DNA from: a virus | Length of the DNA: 60,125 nt | Strand: one strand, 5' to 3' | Virus record (IMG/VR): IMGVR_UViG_3300044626_000224 | Coordinates: 1 to 60,125 of that record | Part shown: piece after piece, positions 1-8,744 of the stretch | Layout: each line of letters begins with the position of its first letter | Position numbering within the stretch: position 1 is the stretch's first letter | Position numbers and translations under genes: made by a program | The notes under the pieces: model-generated | The model's database searches: none | Seen by the model: the letters and a program-made list of their open reading frames with translations, nothing else | What the model was told of the DNA's origin: nothing

Positions 1-123
1 TCAAGCGAAGGATGCCAGACGATCTACCCGCCGCAATGGGATGGGTTCATAAACCTCGTCTATTCAGAGATGAATAGATACAACCAAAAGACGATTCCAT
101 ATCTATTGGTGGAAAACGCTTGA
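1..123 (+). CDS. 3' end of putative endolysin (partial)
   Basis: These are the last 40 codons of the lysis-cassette gene that is complete at 54061-54603; the bases are identical. The fragment still holds the S-x-G-C motif thought to carry the catalytic cysteine. It is cut by the contig end and is not a second gene copy in the real genome if the assembly-bubble reading is right. Confidence 0.9.
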   Translation, partial: SSEGCQTIYPPQWDGFINLVYSEMNRYNQKTIPYLLVENA

Positions 124-127
124 ATTA
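1..127. repeat. 127-bp terminal overlap, left end (identical to 54481-54607)
   Basis: Base-by-base comparison shows identity to 54481-54607, ending at base 128 (g here, a at 54608). The length equals a common de Bruijn k-mer, so this marks an assembly junction, not a biological repeat. Confidence 0.93.
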
Positions 128-136
128 GATACTCAA

Positions 137-152
137 TTATCGTAAACGATAA
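137..152. promoter_or_regulatory. Dispersed palindrome, copy 1
   Basis: TTATCGTAAACGATAA, perfect consensus, ends five bases before the ATG of the arm-A collagen-like fibre. The equivalent arm-B gene has the identical site at 54617. Confidence 0.9.
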
Positions 153-157
153 TCCAT

Positions 158-1279
158 ATGGGAAATTGCAACGAAACCATTATAGTAGCATCCTACGCTA
201 GATCAGCAAAAGAAAGTGCTATCAGCGCGGCTCACTCTGCTTGTCTCGCACAGCAATCTATTGGAGCCAGCGGAGCCACAGGGGCAACTGGATTTGGGGC
301 AACAGGTGCTACAGGAGAAATAGGTGCGACAGGAGCGACAGGATTGACAGGAGCCACTGGTTTAGTTTCTCCCGCAGGTGGAATAAGATGGGCTTATACA
401 GGAAACGGGATTCAAACGGCATTTAATATTGTTGGAGCAATTTCTACGCTCGCTACTGCGTTTTTGGTAACAATTGATGGAGTCACGCAAGACCCGAACA
501 ATTACAGTATAACCGGAACTACTTTAACAATTTCAACTGCTGTCCCTAATGGATCAGTTATTGTAATTATTTCTTTAAATGGAATTCAAGGCGCGACAGG
601 CCCAAGTGGTGGCCCTATAGGCGCAACTGGAGCAACTGGCAGTGGCGCGACAGGAGCTACTGGAATTATGGGTGCTTCTGGTCAGCAAGGCGCGACTGGC
701 CCTCAAGGTGCTACTGGGATTGGAGCTTCTGGAGCTACGGGGGCTACAGGACAACAAGGCCCGATTGGCCCTCGCGGAGCAACTGGAATGGTCGGCCCTC
801 GCGGAGCTACGGGATTGACTGGGCCTATGGGAGCGAGCGGGTCTGGAGCTACAGGATCAACTGGAATCGAAGGGCCAACTGGGGCTACGGGATTAACTGG
901 AGCTACTGGCGCGGGAACTACTGGAGCTACTGGAATTGGTGCTACTGGCGCAACGGGAGTTGTAGGCGCAACGGGAGTTGTAGGCGCAACTGGAGCAACT
1001 GGCGTTGGAATTCAAGGGGCAACTGGTGCTACTGGAGTTTTGCCGCCATCAAATGCAGGAAATGTATGGACATTCACTGGTGATGGAACTACTGCAAGTT
1101 GGACATTGACAGGAAATACATCTGGGAGTATTGTATCTGCAAATTATTTAGTAGTTATTGATGGAATTTTCCAAGCACCAGCAAATTTCACTATAAACAA
1201 TGTATCTCCACGAACACTTTCAATATCAACTGTTCCATCTGGAAGTTCTCTTATAGTTGTATCTCTTTCAACCGCTTAA
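158..1279 (+). CDS. Collagen-like tail fibre, arm A
   Basis: A 373-residue structural fibre, probably trimeric and involved in host attachment. Residues 1-38 form an anchor nearly identical to the arm-B fibre at 54638, starting [20 protein letters not shown]. Long runs of G-A-T/G-x-x collagen-type triplets occupy about 36-70 and 144-297. Two copies of a beta-rich domain (about 74-143 and 300-373) share the pattern W-x-x-T-G-x-G-T, then F-L-V-x-I-D-G-V-x-Q-x-P, then V-P-x-G-S. The same domain recurs in the fibre at 56074, so tips are shuffled between genes. The start follows palindrome copy 1 with no clear Shine-Dalgarno. The anchor function is inferred from its conservation between variants. 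Confidence 0.85.
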   Translation: MGNCNETIIVASYARSAKESAISAAHSACLAQQSIGASGATGATGFGATGATGEIGATGATGLTGATGLVSPAGGIRWAYTGNGIQTAFNIVGAISTLATAFLVTIDGVTQDPNNYSITGTTLTISTAVPNGSVIVIISLNGIQGATGPSGGPIGATGATGSGATGATGIMGASGQQGATGPQGATGIGASGATGATGQQGPIGPRGATGMVGPRGATGLTGPMGASGSGATGSTGIEGPTGATGLTGATGAGTTGATGIGATGATGVVGATGVVGATGATGVGIQGATGATGVLPPSNAGNVWTFTGDGTTASWTLTGNTSGSIVSANYLVVIDGIFQAPANFTINNVSPRTLSISTVPSGSSLIVVSLSTA

Positions 1280-1295
1280 AAGAAAAAACAAAAAT

Positions 1296-2198
1296 ATGCC
1301 TATCACAAAAGCAACAGCAAATGTCGTAGATTTTGCATCTCCCAGTTCTCAAATTATAGCAGTTCCGGGTGACGATCTTCTTGCAAAATACGCTCAAGCT
1401 ATAACTCTAACTCCACAAGGGAATGCTCTTTCCGCAACAAATAGAGCAACATTGATTATCTATCCCGGCGTTTACACATTATCAGCTCAATGGAATGTAA
1501 CCGCTGAATTTGTTGATATACTTGGTATCGGTGATCAATTACAAAATCCAGCCGTTCTTTATACTGGATTTAATGTAGATGTTAGCGCAAATAATGTAAG
1601 GATTACAGGAATTGGAACAACAACTAATTCTTTGCATATTAGTGGTTCATTGCCTTTAAATGTATTTGAAAACTGCAAAGCACGCAGAGGTTCTTTTGCT
1701 GGAGCCTTTGGCGGCCCAGCATCTGGAACATACGTTGGATGCTTGGTTACTGGCGGGGCCGCTAGCGGAGCGTTTGGTATCGGCAATGTTGCTGATGGAA
1801 CATTTATTAACTGCAAAGCAACTACGTCCGCATTTGCTGGAGGAGACAACAATAACACATCGCAAGTTGCTTCTGGGGTATTTGATAATTGCGAATCACT
1901 AGGCGGGTTTGGGGCTTTTGGTGGGTTTACTGGGACAGCAAGGAATTGCAAGGGAGGTAGCAATTCTTTTGCTTCAAACCCAACAAGCTCTTCAACAATA
2001 CTTTCTGGAACCTGTATAAATTGCGAAGGTGGGACTAGTTCATTCGGTAATGGTGGTTTGTATGGTCAACCAAGAATAAGCGGATCATTGTATTATTGCC
2101 GTATAACTCCCGGTGGTGGGGCATTTGCAACAGTTACTGGAACTGGAATTACAAGATTGTGTATTGATGGGAATAACACGGAAAATAACCAAGGATAA
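1296..2198 (+). CDS. Beta-helix-like tail spike protein
   Basis: A 300-residue protein with repeated short turns of the type F-x-N-C-x-A / T-Y-x-G-C / F-I-N-C-K-A / F-D-N-C-E-S, separated by Gly/Ser-rich segments. This is the rung pattern of a right-handed parallel beta-helix, as in tailspikes and pectate-lyase-like folds. The ATG at 1296 gives a polar N-terminus; an upstream in-frame ATG overlaps the previous gene and is less likely. It exists only in arm A, so it is probably part of the variable receptor-binding set. No catalytic residues can be assigned. Confidence 0.65.
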   Translation: MPITKATANVVDFASPSSQIIAVPGDDLLAKYAQAITLTPQGNALSATNRATLIIYPGVYTLSAQWNVTAEFVDILGIGDQLQNPAVLYTGFNVDVSANNVRITGIGTTTNSLHISGSLPLNVFENCKARRGSFAGAFGGPASGTYVGCLVTGGAASGAFGIGNVADGTFINCKATTSAFAGGDNNNTSQVASGVFDNCESLGGFGAFGGFTGTARNCKGGSNSFASNPTSSSTILSGTCINCEGGTSSFGNGGLYGQPRISGSLYYCRITPGGGAFATVTGTGITRLCIDGNNTENNQG

Positions 2199-2200
2199 TT

Positions 2201-2410
2201 ATGAAAACTTTCTTCAAAACAAAAGAATCAAATTGGACTGAAATTACAGGAAATGATGTAACTCAAGAAGACATTAATACTGTTGAGCAAATACTATCTG
2301 AAAATATTCCATCTAATGCAGATTTAATCTCTGCAAACATTACAATTCCACAAGTGACTGGAATTATTAATTTTCGTGTTGATGGCGAGCATTTGCAGTC
2401 AAGATTTTAA
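2201..2410 (+). CDS. Small protein of the arm-A fibre module
   Basis: A 69-residue protein starting two bases after the spike stop codon. It has no membrane segment, signal peptide or motif that I recognise. Its position directly after a spike gene suggests a fibre-associated or chaperone-like role, but this is inference only. Confidence 0.6.
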   Translation: MKTFFKTKESNWTEITGNDVTQEDINTVEQILSENIPSNADLISANITIPQVTGIINFRVDGEHLQSRF

Positions 2411-2431
2411 AATCCTTGACTAAACAATAAA

Positions 2432-2447
2432 CTATCGTTAACGATAA
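2432..2447. promoter_or_regulatory. Dispersed palindrome, copy 2
   Basis: CTATCGTTAACGATAA, one outer base off consensus, four bases before the ATG at 2452. The homologous arm-B start has copy 34 (56052) at the same place with a different centre. Confidence 0.88.
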
Positions 2448-2451
2448 AACT

Positions 2452-3414
2452 ATGAGTTGCGGAAATTCCAGAAGTTCAAAATGCAATCCATGCGGGCCGA
2501 GTGAGGCAGCGATGAATGCGATTGCAGAAAAAGCAGCATACTACGCAAGACTTGCCCAATATGCTTCAGATGGATTCAGCCAAGTTTATCTTGGGGCGAA
2601 AGATGTAGCACCTACCGCTGACAATAATGGAAATCCTTTAATCGTTGGTGCTTTGTATTACAACACAGTAGATGATCTTATCTACACATGGGATGGAGCA
2701 ATCTGGTCTGCAATACTTGTTGGAACAAATACCAACCAAACAATAGCAGGAGTTAAAACATTTACCCAACCAATCGTTGGTAGCATTACAGGAAATGCTG
2801 GAACAGCAACAACGCTACAAACTGGAAGAACAATTGGAATATCTGGATCAGTTACCGGAACCGCAACATCATTTAATGGTAGTGCAAATATAATCATACC
2901 AACAACGATTACAACTGGTGCGACGATCACGTCTCCCAACCTTGCAGGAACAGCTACTGGAGCGTTGACATCTAAAGTTTTGCAGGGAATTACTGATGCG
3001 ACTTCAGCAACCGCTGGATTTATTGGTGAAACATTTTCCGCATCAACAAGCGCAACAAGTATTGCAGACGATGACATTGAAACTGGAGCAACATTGAATT
3101 TGCCTGCTGGTGTATGGGAAGTATTTGGACAAGCAATATTTAATTTTTCAGGAGTTACTACAACTTCAGTTCAACCAATTGTTGCATCAATTAGCCCCAG
3201 CACGGGTGTGATTAACTATGGTAATTGCAATCAAGTTCTTATTCCTGTAATTTCTACAAGTTTATCGCTTTCTCCAACATACTCATTAGTTCCATCATTA
3301 TACAGGGTTCAAAGCACGCTTAATTTTTCTGTATATATAACTGTTAAATCACCAACAAGGAATGCTGGAGCAATGACATTTGAAACTTCAATTACAGCAA
3401 TAAGAGTAAGGTAA
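2452..3414 (+). CDS. Tail fibre with Cys-rich N-terminal anchor, arm A
   Basis: A 320-residue fibre. The first about 38 residues (MSCGNSRSSKCNPCGPSEAA and onward) match the N-terminus of the arm-B protein at 56074, while everything after differs. This marks an attachment anchor carrying exchangeable tips. The centre has N-G-S-A-N-I-type and G-N-A-G-T-A-T-T-L-type segments common in phage fibre shafts (Q-T-I-x-G-x-K-T-F, then G-T-A-T-x-L). The C-terminal about 120 residues look like a globular beta tip. The gene lies in the arm-A fibre cassette and is preceded by palindrome copy 2. Confidence 0.75.
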   Translation: MSCGNSRSSKCNPCGPSEAAMNAIAEKAAYYARLAQYASDGFSQVYLGAKDVAPTADNNGNPLIVGALYYNTVDDLIYTWDGAIWSAILVGTNTNQTIAGVKTFTQPIVGSITGNAGTATTLQTGRTIGISGSVTGTATSFNGSANIIIPTTITTGATITSPNLAGTATGALTSKVLQGITDATSATAGFIGETFSASTSATSIADDDIETGATLNLPAGVWEVFGQAIFNFSGVTTTSVQPIVASISPSTGVINYGNCNQVLIPVISTSLSLSPTYSLVPSLYRVQSTLNFSVYITVKSPTRNAGAMTFETSITAIRVR

Positions 3415-3418
3415 AAAT

Positions 3419-4756
3419 ATGAGTTACTGCACACCATGCCCACCATGCGACACGCAATTTCCATTGCTTTGTGAACCACTTGAGTTAACAACGCAAGCAA
3501 GCCGACTTGTTGTTGAAGATACCGCTGCTTGTCAGAAAACACTTCAAACCCCATCTTCCTCACAACAGGTTCTGAAATCAGTAGGTGGAAACTTGTCTTG
3601 GACAAGTGGAGGCAATAATTCTCTTCTCACTAAAGACAATAATGGATTTGTCGAGTTGCGTAATGGATCGCTATCGGAACCGATAACACTTCCAAGCATC
3701 GCACAACATACCGCAAGTTCAGTCCCATCTCAACTTGTCATGTTGTCTGATGGAACAGTAAAAGTTTGGGAGCCTTCACTCACAGCAGATAAGTATATCG
3801 CATACTGGGATGGAACTAACTGGGTAGCATCAACGCTCACAAACATTCTACCTTCTGGTAATGGTGTATTCTTCCGCGATACCGCTGGCGCATTGCAGGT
3901 AGCCACGGCAGGCGTATCTGGATCAACATTGCAGATGGTTGGGTCTAATATCCAGTTCGTTGCGGCTGGGCCAAACCAACTTCCGCAAGGATATATCTAC
4001 GGACTCACAATATCCAACAACGCTGCATCTGGAAATGATACACTTGATGTAGCTGAAGGACGATGCAGAAATACAGCAAATACATCAGACTTGGTATTAT
4101 CCGCAACAATGGTGAAAAACATCAACGCCAATTGGACTGCTGGAACAAATCAAGGTGGATTGGATGTTGGAACTAAAGCATCCGATTCAACTTACCATGT
4201 ATTTGTAATAGGAAACGGAGTTGCATTCGATGTTATCTTTTCGTTGAATTCCGTTGTGCCAGCGGTTCCAGATACATCATATACTTCTTCTCGCAGGATT
4301 GGATCATTCACAACTGACTCAGTTGGAAACATCCGACTATTCAAACAGATTGGAGATAGATTCTTGTATTTCTCGGATATTACAGTAGTAAAACCAATTG
4401 CATCTCAAGGAGGTGTAGCTGTAGGTATTGGTGGATCAATTTTTATTCTTAACGGGATTCCATCTGATATTATCGTAAAGCCATTGTTTGTTGCATCAAT
4501 TACGGCAGCAGTTCAGTGGGCGGTATTTGAAGTTGGGCAGGCATATCCATCTACTCAAATACCAGCAGTAAATAATACTGGCACAAACTATTTGAGGCAA
4601 GGAACCAGCACATCTGTTGTGATGAATACAATAGAACTTTATACAAATACATCAAGGCAGATTGGTGTAGATGTATCTGCTGCTGTAACATCTGGAGCTA
4701 CTGGCTTATACATTGACGTGTATGGTTGGGTTGATGATCGCGGCAAAACATTCTAA
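3419..4756 (+). CDS. Tail fibre/adaptor protein with CTPCPPCD-type N-terminus, arm A
   Basis: A 445-residue structural protein. Residues 1-50 hold a Cys/Pro-rich start (C-T-P-C-P-P-C-D) followed by P-L-x-C-E-P and R-L-V-V-E-D-x-x-A-C-x-K-T-L-Q-T-P. The arm-B protein at 58761 shares this block and then diverges. It is therefore a third anchor type in the same phage. The rest is rich in beta-forming, Gly/Thr/Ser segments, with the ending Y-G-W-V-D-D typical of fibre tips. The gene directly precedes the nozzle gene in both arms, so it may attach fibres to the nozzle. Confidence 0.7.
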   Translation: MSYCTPCPPCDTQFPLLCEPLELTTQASRLVVEDTAACQKTLQTPSSSQQVLKSVGGNLSWTSGGNNSLLTKDNNGFVELRNGSLSEPITLPSIAQHTASSVPSQLVMLSDGTVKVWEPSLTADKYIAYWDGTNWVASTLTNILPSGNGVFFRDTAGALQVATAGVSGSTLQMVGSNIQFVAAGPNQLPQGYIYGLTISNNAASGNDTLDVAEGRCRNTANTSDLVLSATMVKNINANWTAGTNQGGLDVGTKASDSTYHVFVIGNGVAFDVIFSLNSVVPAVPDTSYTSSRRIGSFTTDSVGNIRLFKQIGDRFLYFSDITVVKPIASQGGVAVGIGGSIFILNGIPSDIIVKPLFVASITAAVQWAVFEVGQAYPSTQIPAVNNTGTNYLRQGTSTSVVMNTIELYTNTSRQIGVDVSAAVTSGATGLYIDVYGWVDDRGKTF

Positions 4757-4758
4757 AA

Positions 4759-6603
4759 ATGCCATCCGAAGGATCAGTATTTGACGGATTCACAAGTATC
4801 ATAGCGCAAGACGCAGATACTCATCCATCATATCTACCAGAGTCAGTAGTATCAGAGTCGGTAAATAGGACATTCCGAGGAGGGATTAACCGAACAAGGA
4901 CAAGCATTCGGAATATCGTAATCAAAGCGGGAGATGGTCAACCATCAACTATCGTAAACGATATTCAGAATGGCAACTTCCAAGGGGCGTATCCATATCG
5001 CAGAACAAAATATGAATCTGCTGATGGAATACTATTGTCTGTATCTGGCGTGATCTACTTCTTAAAGATTACAAACAACTTTGCAACGGCATACAAGATC
5101 ATTGACGGGAACGATCCCGGCATGATGCACACATGGTTTGTGCAAGCAGAAGATAGAGTTTATATCCAGAATGGATACCAGAATGCCATAGCATGGGATG
5201 GCGACCTTAATACTCCAGCATACAGGCTCAATCCATTTAAGCAGCAAATGCCGATTGGGACGATCATGGAGTATGCTTTCGGGCGAGTCTTTGTATCTGA
5301 TAGGTTCAACCAAATCTACGCTTCGGATATTATCTACGGAAATGGATTTACCGATACCAAGAATACGGAGAACTTCACTGAGATAGGATACTGGGCAGAA
5401 GGCGGTGCATTCTCTACCCCTGCAATGATGGGGAATATCACAGGGATGAAAGTCATGCCACAGATTGGAACTAACCTTCGCGGTCAAGGTGAGCTTGTAA
5501 TCCTAACTGGCAACGGAGCATTCTCAATGGATGTATCTATCCCAAGGTCAGAATGGAATACTTCAAACATCCAGCGCATCTCACTCCTTGGGCGCGGATG
5601 CACATCGCCATACCTTGGACTTGCTAACTCTGAACTTTGGTTTAGGTCACACGATGGTTGGGCGTTCTATTCTAATAGCCAATCTGAATTTGCAAGATAC
5701 TTCTCGCTTCGTAAACTTTCGAGGGAAGTAAACAAGTGGGTCGAGAATGACACTCCTTGGCTGAAGCAATTCGCTTCTACGATGTTTTTTGATAACTACA
5801 TCATCAGCACAGTTTCTCCACAGACCTACCGAGCAGAAGGTGTAGAAGGACTGAATAGGTATCATAGGGGCATGGTTGTTCTCGACCTCGACCAATCTTC
5901 TTCCCCGTCTCCAGATGCAGAACTTAAATTTCGTTGGAATGGTATCTGGACAGGCATCAGACCAACTCAACTTCTGACTGCATTGATCCAAGGTGAAAAG
6001 CGTGGATTCGGATTCTCGTTTGATAAAGACAATAAGAACCGACTTTACGAGTTCACTATAGCCCAAGGTGATGACTACGGCCCAAATGGAAGCAGGCAGA
6101 TTGAATCCTTCTTCACAACTGGAAGGTATGACTTCAACCGAAGCGGGGCTACCAACAAGTTCCTCCGCAAAAAGATTACTGGTGGAGAAATGTGGATGAG
6201 TGAGATTAAGGGACAGGTAGAAAGTGATGTTGAGTTCCGCGCAGATAGTAATCCCTGTTGGTCAGAACTAAAAGTGCCTACGACATTTGGATGTGACCCA
6301 TGCTCGCCAGTAGTAACTGAATGCTTCCCGCAACGAGGAGGTAATCGCTACAAACGCTACAAGTTTAACACACCAGACCCAAGTGAGTGCAATGACTTGG
6401 CAGGCATTCCATCGGTAGAGGGGAGCGAGTTTCAGATTAAAGTCAACCTAACTGGAGCGGCTACAGTTGACCGAGTGCGACTGATGGCAAACATCAAGAA
6501 CAACGATGATTCTCCAGTTGGTGACTGCCCCGAAGAAAATCAAGAATGTGAACCATTTTTGTGTTGCCAAGAAAAATATTGGAATTACAATATTGTAAAT
6601 TAA
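4759..6603 (+). CDS. Tail nozzle / tail tubular protein B-like
   Basis: A 614-residue protein starting two bases after the previous stop. It has repeated beta-blade-like segments (for example G-Y-Q-N-A-I-A-W-D-G, then F-G-R-V-F-V-S-D-R-F-N-Q-I, then L-V-I-L-T-G-N-G-A-F-S-M) that fit the beta-propeller nozzle of short-tailed phages. The C-terminal 120 residues are Cys-rich, with C-D-P-C and C-C motifs. A diverged copy starts at 59612 in arm B; from 5146 the two arms converge exactly. Order next to the adaptor (7297) and internal-virion genes supports the role. The assignment is by architecture and synteny. Confidence 0.7.
   Translation: MPSEGSVFDGFTSIIAQDADTHPSYLPESVVSESVNRTFRGGINRTRTSIRNIVIKAGDGQPSTIVNDIQNGNFQGAYPYRRTKYESADGILLSVSGVIYFLKITNNFATAYKIIDGNDPGMMHTWFVQAEDRVYIQNGYQNAIAWDGDLNTPAYRLNPFKQQMPIGTIMEYAFGRVFVSDRFNQIYASDIIYGNGFTDTKNTENFTEIGYWAEGGAFSTPAMMGNITGMKVMPQIGTNLRGQGELVILTGNGAFSMDVSIPRSEWNTSNIQRISLLGRGCTSPYLGLANSELWFRSHDGWAFYSNSQSEFARYFSLRKLSREVNKWVENDTPWLKQFASTMFFDNYIISTVSPQTYRAEGVEGLNRYHRGMVVLDLDQSSSPSPDAELKFRWNGIWTGIRPTQLLTALIQGEKRGFGFSFDKDNKNRLYEFTIAQGDDYGPNGSRQIESFFTTGRYDFNRSGATNKFLRKKITGGEMWMSEIKGQVESDVEFRADSNPCWSELKVPTTFGCDPCSPVVTECFPQRGGNRYKRYKFNTPDPSECNDLAGIPSVEGSEFQIKVNLTGAATVDRVRLMANIKNNDDSPVGDCPEENQECEPFLCCQEKYWNYNIVN
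4949..4964. promoter_or_regulatory. Dispersed palindrome, copy 3 (in gene)
   Basis: CTATCGTAAACGATAT inside the nozzle gene, encoding I-V-N-D. The arm-B copy keeps a palindrome at the equivalent codons (59802) although the centre and flanks differ. Confidence 0.85.
5146..5272. repeat. 127-bp segment identical to right contig end
   Basis: Identical to 59999-60125; the base before it differs (a at 5145, g at 59998). It marks where arms A and B rejoin the common backbone. Confidence 0.93.
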
Positions 6604-6606
6604 GTT

Positions 6607-7098
6607 ATGGACAACGCCGATTCATCTCCAGCAATTACATTTCCAAATGTTCCAGATGATTTCTGTCCAACTGGTAACTGGCAAAATGTTTTTCAGCAAT
6701 TCATTGATGAGGTTCTTTCCAATGGAACAATTCTTGTTCCGGGTTTAGGCGATGTAACTCCAGCAGAAATTGCTAACATCAATCAAGACATTCAGAATCT
6801 TCAAAATCAAGTTGATGCTCTTGATACGATCCAGATTCGCAGAGGAGTTCTTACTGCAATTGGATCGGGAGATTCTACAAAACCTATTACTTTTGATAAT
6901 GATATGCCAGATAATGACTATACAGTATCATTGACTGCAATCTTACCATCTTCCCCAATAACAGCAGCGTCTCCAAATGTATTCCTTCTCAATGGAACAA
7001 AAGCAATAAATGGATTTACTGTAGCTATTGAAAACAACGGAACTTCCCCAGCAACAACCATAACAAGTATAGAGTGGCTTGCAATCTACTCTGCATAA
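6607..7098 (+). CDS. Small coiled-coil fibre/tip protein
   Basis: A 163-residue protein. Residues about 57-72 (I-N-Q-D-I-Q-N-L-Q-N-Q-V-D-A-L) form a short heptad coiled coil, which suggests trimerisation. A beta-rich C-terminal domain of about 90 residues follows (R-R-G-V-L-T-A-I-G-S-G, then I-E-W-L-A-I-Y). This shaft-plus-head layout is typical of small phage fibres or head/neck decorations. It lies between nozzle and adaptor in the conserved backbone, so unlike the arm fibres it is not variable here. Confidence 0.6.
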   Translation: MDNADSSPAITFPNVPDDFCPTGNWQNVFQQFIDEVLSNGTILVPGLGDVTPAEIANINQDIQNLQNQVDALDTIQIRRGVLTAIGSGDSTKPITFDNDMPDNDYTVSLTAILPSSPITAASPNVFLLNGTKAINGFTVAIENNGTSPATTITSIEWLAIYSA

Positions 7099-7116
7099 CA
7101 AAGAAAAAATAAAAAT

Positions 7117-7275
7117 ATGACACCACTAAAAGGAACCGATCCTAAACTCGTTAGCGGCGGCGCACCAACTCGCGGCATGATCCGTGAAGGTATGGGCAAT
7201 ATGCCTAACTTGGGCAAGAAGAAGCCAAGCATCTACACGACTGCTGGCACTCCAAAGCAAGGCTACCAGAAATAA
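7117..7275 (+). CDS. Small basic virion-region protein
   Basis: A 52-residue frame, MTPLKGTDPK to KQGYQK, rich in Gly, Lys, Pro and Met. It sits between the small fibre and the adaptor gene with good codon continuity and a downstream palindrome that begins right after its stop. No domain is recognised. Small basic proteins in this position are often minor virion components, but this is inference. Confidence 0.6.
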   Translation: MTPLKGTDPKLVSGGAPTRGMIREGMGNMPNLGKKKPSIYTTAGTPKQGYQK

Positions 7276-7291
7276 TTATCGGAAACGATAA
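7276..7291. promoter_or_regulatory. Dispersed palindrome, copy 4
   Basis: TTATCGGAAACGATAA begins right after the stop at 7275 and ends five bases before the adaptor ATG. Confidence 0.9.
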
Positions 7292-7296
7292 TCCCT

Positions 7297-8259
7297 ATGG
7301 CTGATACCCTCGAAGAGATGGTAGAGCTTGTGAAGGGTTTCGTCGGAGACAGTGGCGTTTGCAATTATGAACGTGCTGTCAAAGCCGTAAACCAAGCAAG
7401 GCGACTACTTTGGAACAAAAGGGCGTGGACTTCGCAAGAAGAATACGTCCAGATTTGTTGCGTGAACGATTGCTTCACGCTTCCAGCCCGATATGAGCAA
7501 ATCAAACTTGCTTGGATCGGTGATGAGTCTGCGAGCCTCGCTGACGAATGGTTCAATGCGACCAATGCTTTTGCTCTTCATGCGGATCACTCATGCCATA
7601 GAGGAATCGTAGAAGTAGGAGGACTCCATGTTCTCTTCAGAGATTATACCACGCATCCATACCAAATCGGGGTAATGGCCGAAGAGGTTGAAGACATCGG
7701 CGTAGAGTTGATGTTTGAAGCGCAAGACCAGTATGACACCTATCATAAAGTCAAGGTAACTATCGATACTCCTCCAACGCTGGCGAAGTCTGACCTTCTT
7801 GTGAAGGGGATTCGGTCAGTAACCAAACCAGTTACCAAAGGCAGGATTCGCGTGTATGCCTACGATACTGCATTGGAAGCAAAGACGCTGATAGCAATCT
7901 ATCAACCCAACGATGCTCATCCAACTTTCCGTAGGTTCAAAGCACCGAAGACTTGCGAGTGTATCACGCTTTACGCATCGAAGAAATACTTTGATTTGAC
8001 CGACCCGAAAGAGTTGGTTGAGTTCATCCCAGATGCAATGATCTATGCGGTTCTTGCATTGAACTCGCGTGAGAATCGCAAGGCACAAGAGTTCTTGCAA
8101 AATCTATCTCTTGCTGTTCAAGAGCAAGAGAAGGAGATGGAAGGCTTAGAAATCCCCACTTGCGCTCCATTGCGGGTAGCAAACTATAGTCGGGCAGACA
8201 ACCTAATCGGTGCTGATATATTGTCACCAACACCCAACGATTACTTCATGTATCGATGA
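7297..8259 (+). CDS. Head-tail adaptor / tail tubular protein A-like
   Basis: A 320-residue protein. The N-terminal helices (about 1-40: E-E-M-V-E-L-V-K, then N-Y-E-R-A-V-K-A-V-N-Q-A-R-R-L-L-W-N-K-R-A-W) match the pattern of podovirus gatekeeper/adaptor proteins, which have an early helical hairpin with a conserved W. The C-terminus again has long helices (F-I-P-D-A-M-I-Y-A-V-L-A-L-N-S-R-E-N-R-K). It would connect the portal ring to the nozzle. Placement three genes after the nozzle and before the internal-virion genes supports this. The call is structural inference rather than sequence homology. Confidence 0.6.
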   Translation: MADTLEEMVELVKGFVGDSGVCNYERAVKAVNQARRLLWNKRAWTSQEEYVQICCVNDCFTLPARYEQIKLAWIGDESASLADEWFNATNAFALHADHSCHRGIVEVGGLHVLFRDYTTHPYQIGVMAEEVEDIGVELMFEAQDQYDTYHKVKVTIDTPPTLAKSDLLVKGIRSVTKPVTKGRIRVYAYDTALEAKTLIAIYQPNDAHPTFRRFKAPKTCECITLYASKKYFDLTDPKELVEFIPDAMIYAVLALNSRENRKAQEFLQNLSLAVQEQEKEMEGLEIPTCAPLRVANYSRADNLIGADILSPTPNDYFMYR

Positions 8260-8744
8260 ATTTAACAATTCCAGACAAGATTGAAGCAAAGAGCGTAATT
8301 GGATATGGTGATCCAAACTACGAGCTTAACTTGATGGACTTGGAGATTCTGAAACTACCTCCACGGGAATGTCCGCTGGTGCATAGGTTTACTCCGGGTA
8401 TGTATATTCGGGAAATCTATATGCCGAAGGATACGATTCTGACAAGTTTACTCCATCTCACTACGCATCCATTCTTCGTGATGAAAGGTGATGTGACTGT
8501 CTGGTATCATGGTATCCCTGCCCACCGCTACAAAACGGGCTACAGTGGCATCACAGAAGCAGGAACGAGGCGTTTGCTGGCTACTCACAAAGACACAATC
8601 TGGACTACCTGCCATGTCACAGACTTAACTGATCCAGACGAAATTATTGACAGCATCACTTCAAGAGACTTTAATCCCCACATCGCCAAGGAAGACCCAA
8701 GGGTGCAGAAGTGGCGGCATAACCGAACCGACTTAATCAAATGA
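8256..8744 (+). CDS. Cupin-fold phage protein
   Basis: A 162-residue protein overlapping the adaptor stop by four bases (ATGA). It has cupin-like features: H-P-F-F-V-M-K-G-D-V-T-V-W preceded by L-T-T-H, then G-T-R-R-L-L-A-T-H-K-D-T-I-W-T-T-C-H. Proteins with this G-T-R-R...H-x-D-x-x-W-T-T pattern occur beside adaptor and internal-virion genes in several short-tailed phages. Its biochemical role is unknown. It may be a structural or folding factor. Confidence 0.6.
   Translation: MNLTIPDKIEAKSVIGYGDPNYELNLMDLEILKLPPRECPLVHRFTPGMYIREIYMPKDTILTSLLHLTTHPFFVMKGDVTVWYHGIPAHRYKTGYSGITEAGTRRLLATHKDTIWTTCHVTDLTDPDEIIDSITSRDFNPHIAKEDPRVQKWRHNRTDLIK

Noticed and set aside
1-5272. A true long duplication of the fibre region within one genome
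   Set aside because: Both overlaps are exactly 127 bases and sit at the contig ends, which fits a k-mer assembly junction far better than a natural repeat. Kept open only until reads are mapped.
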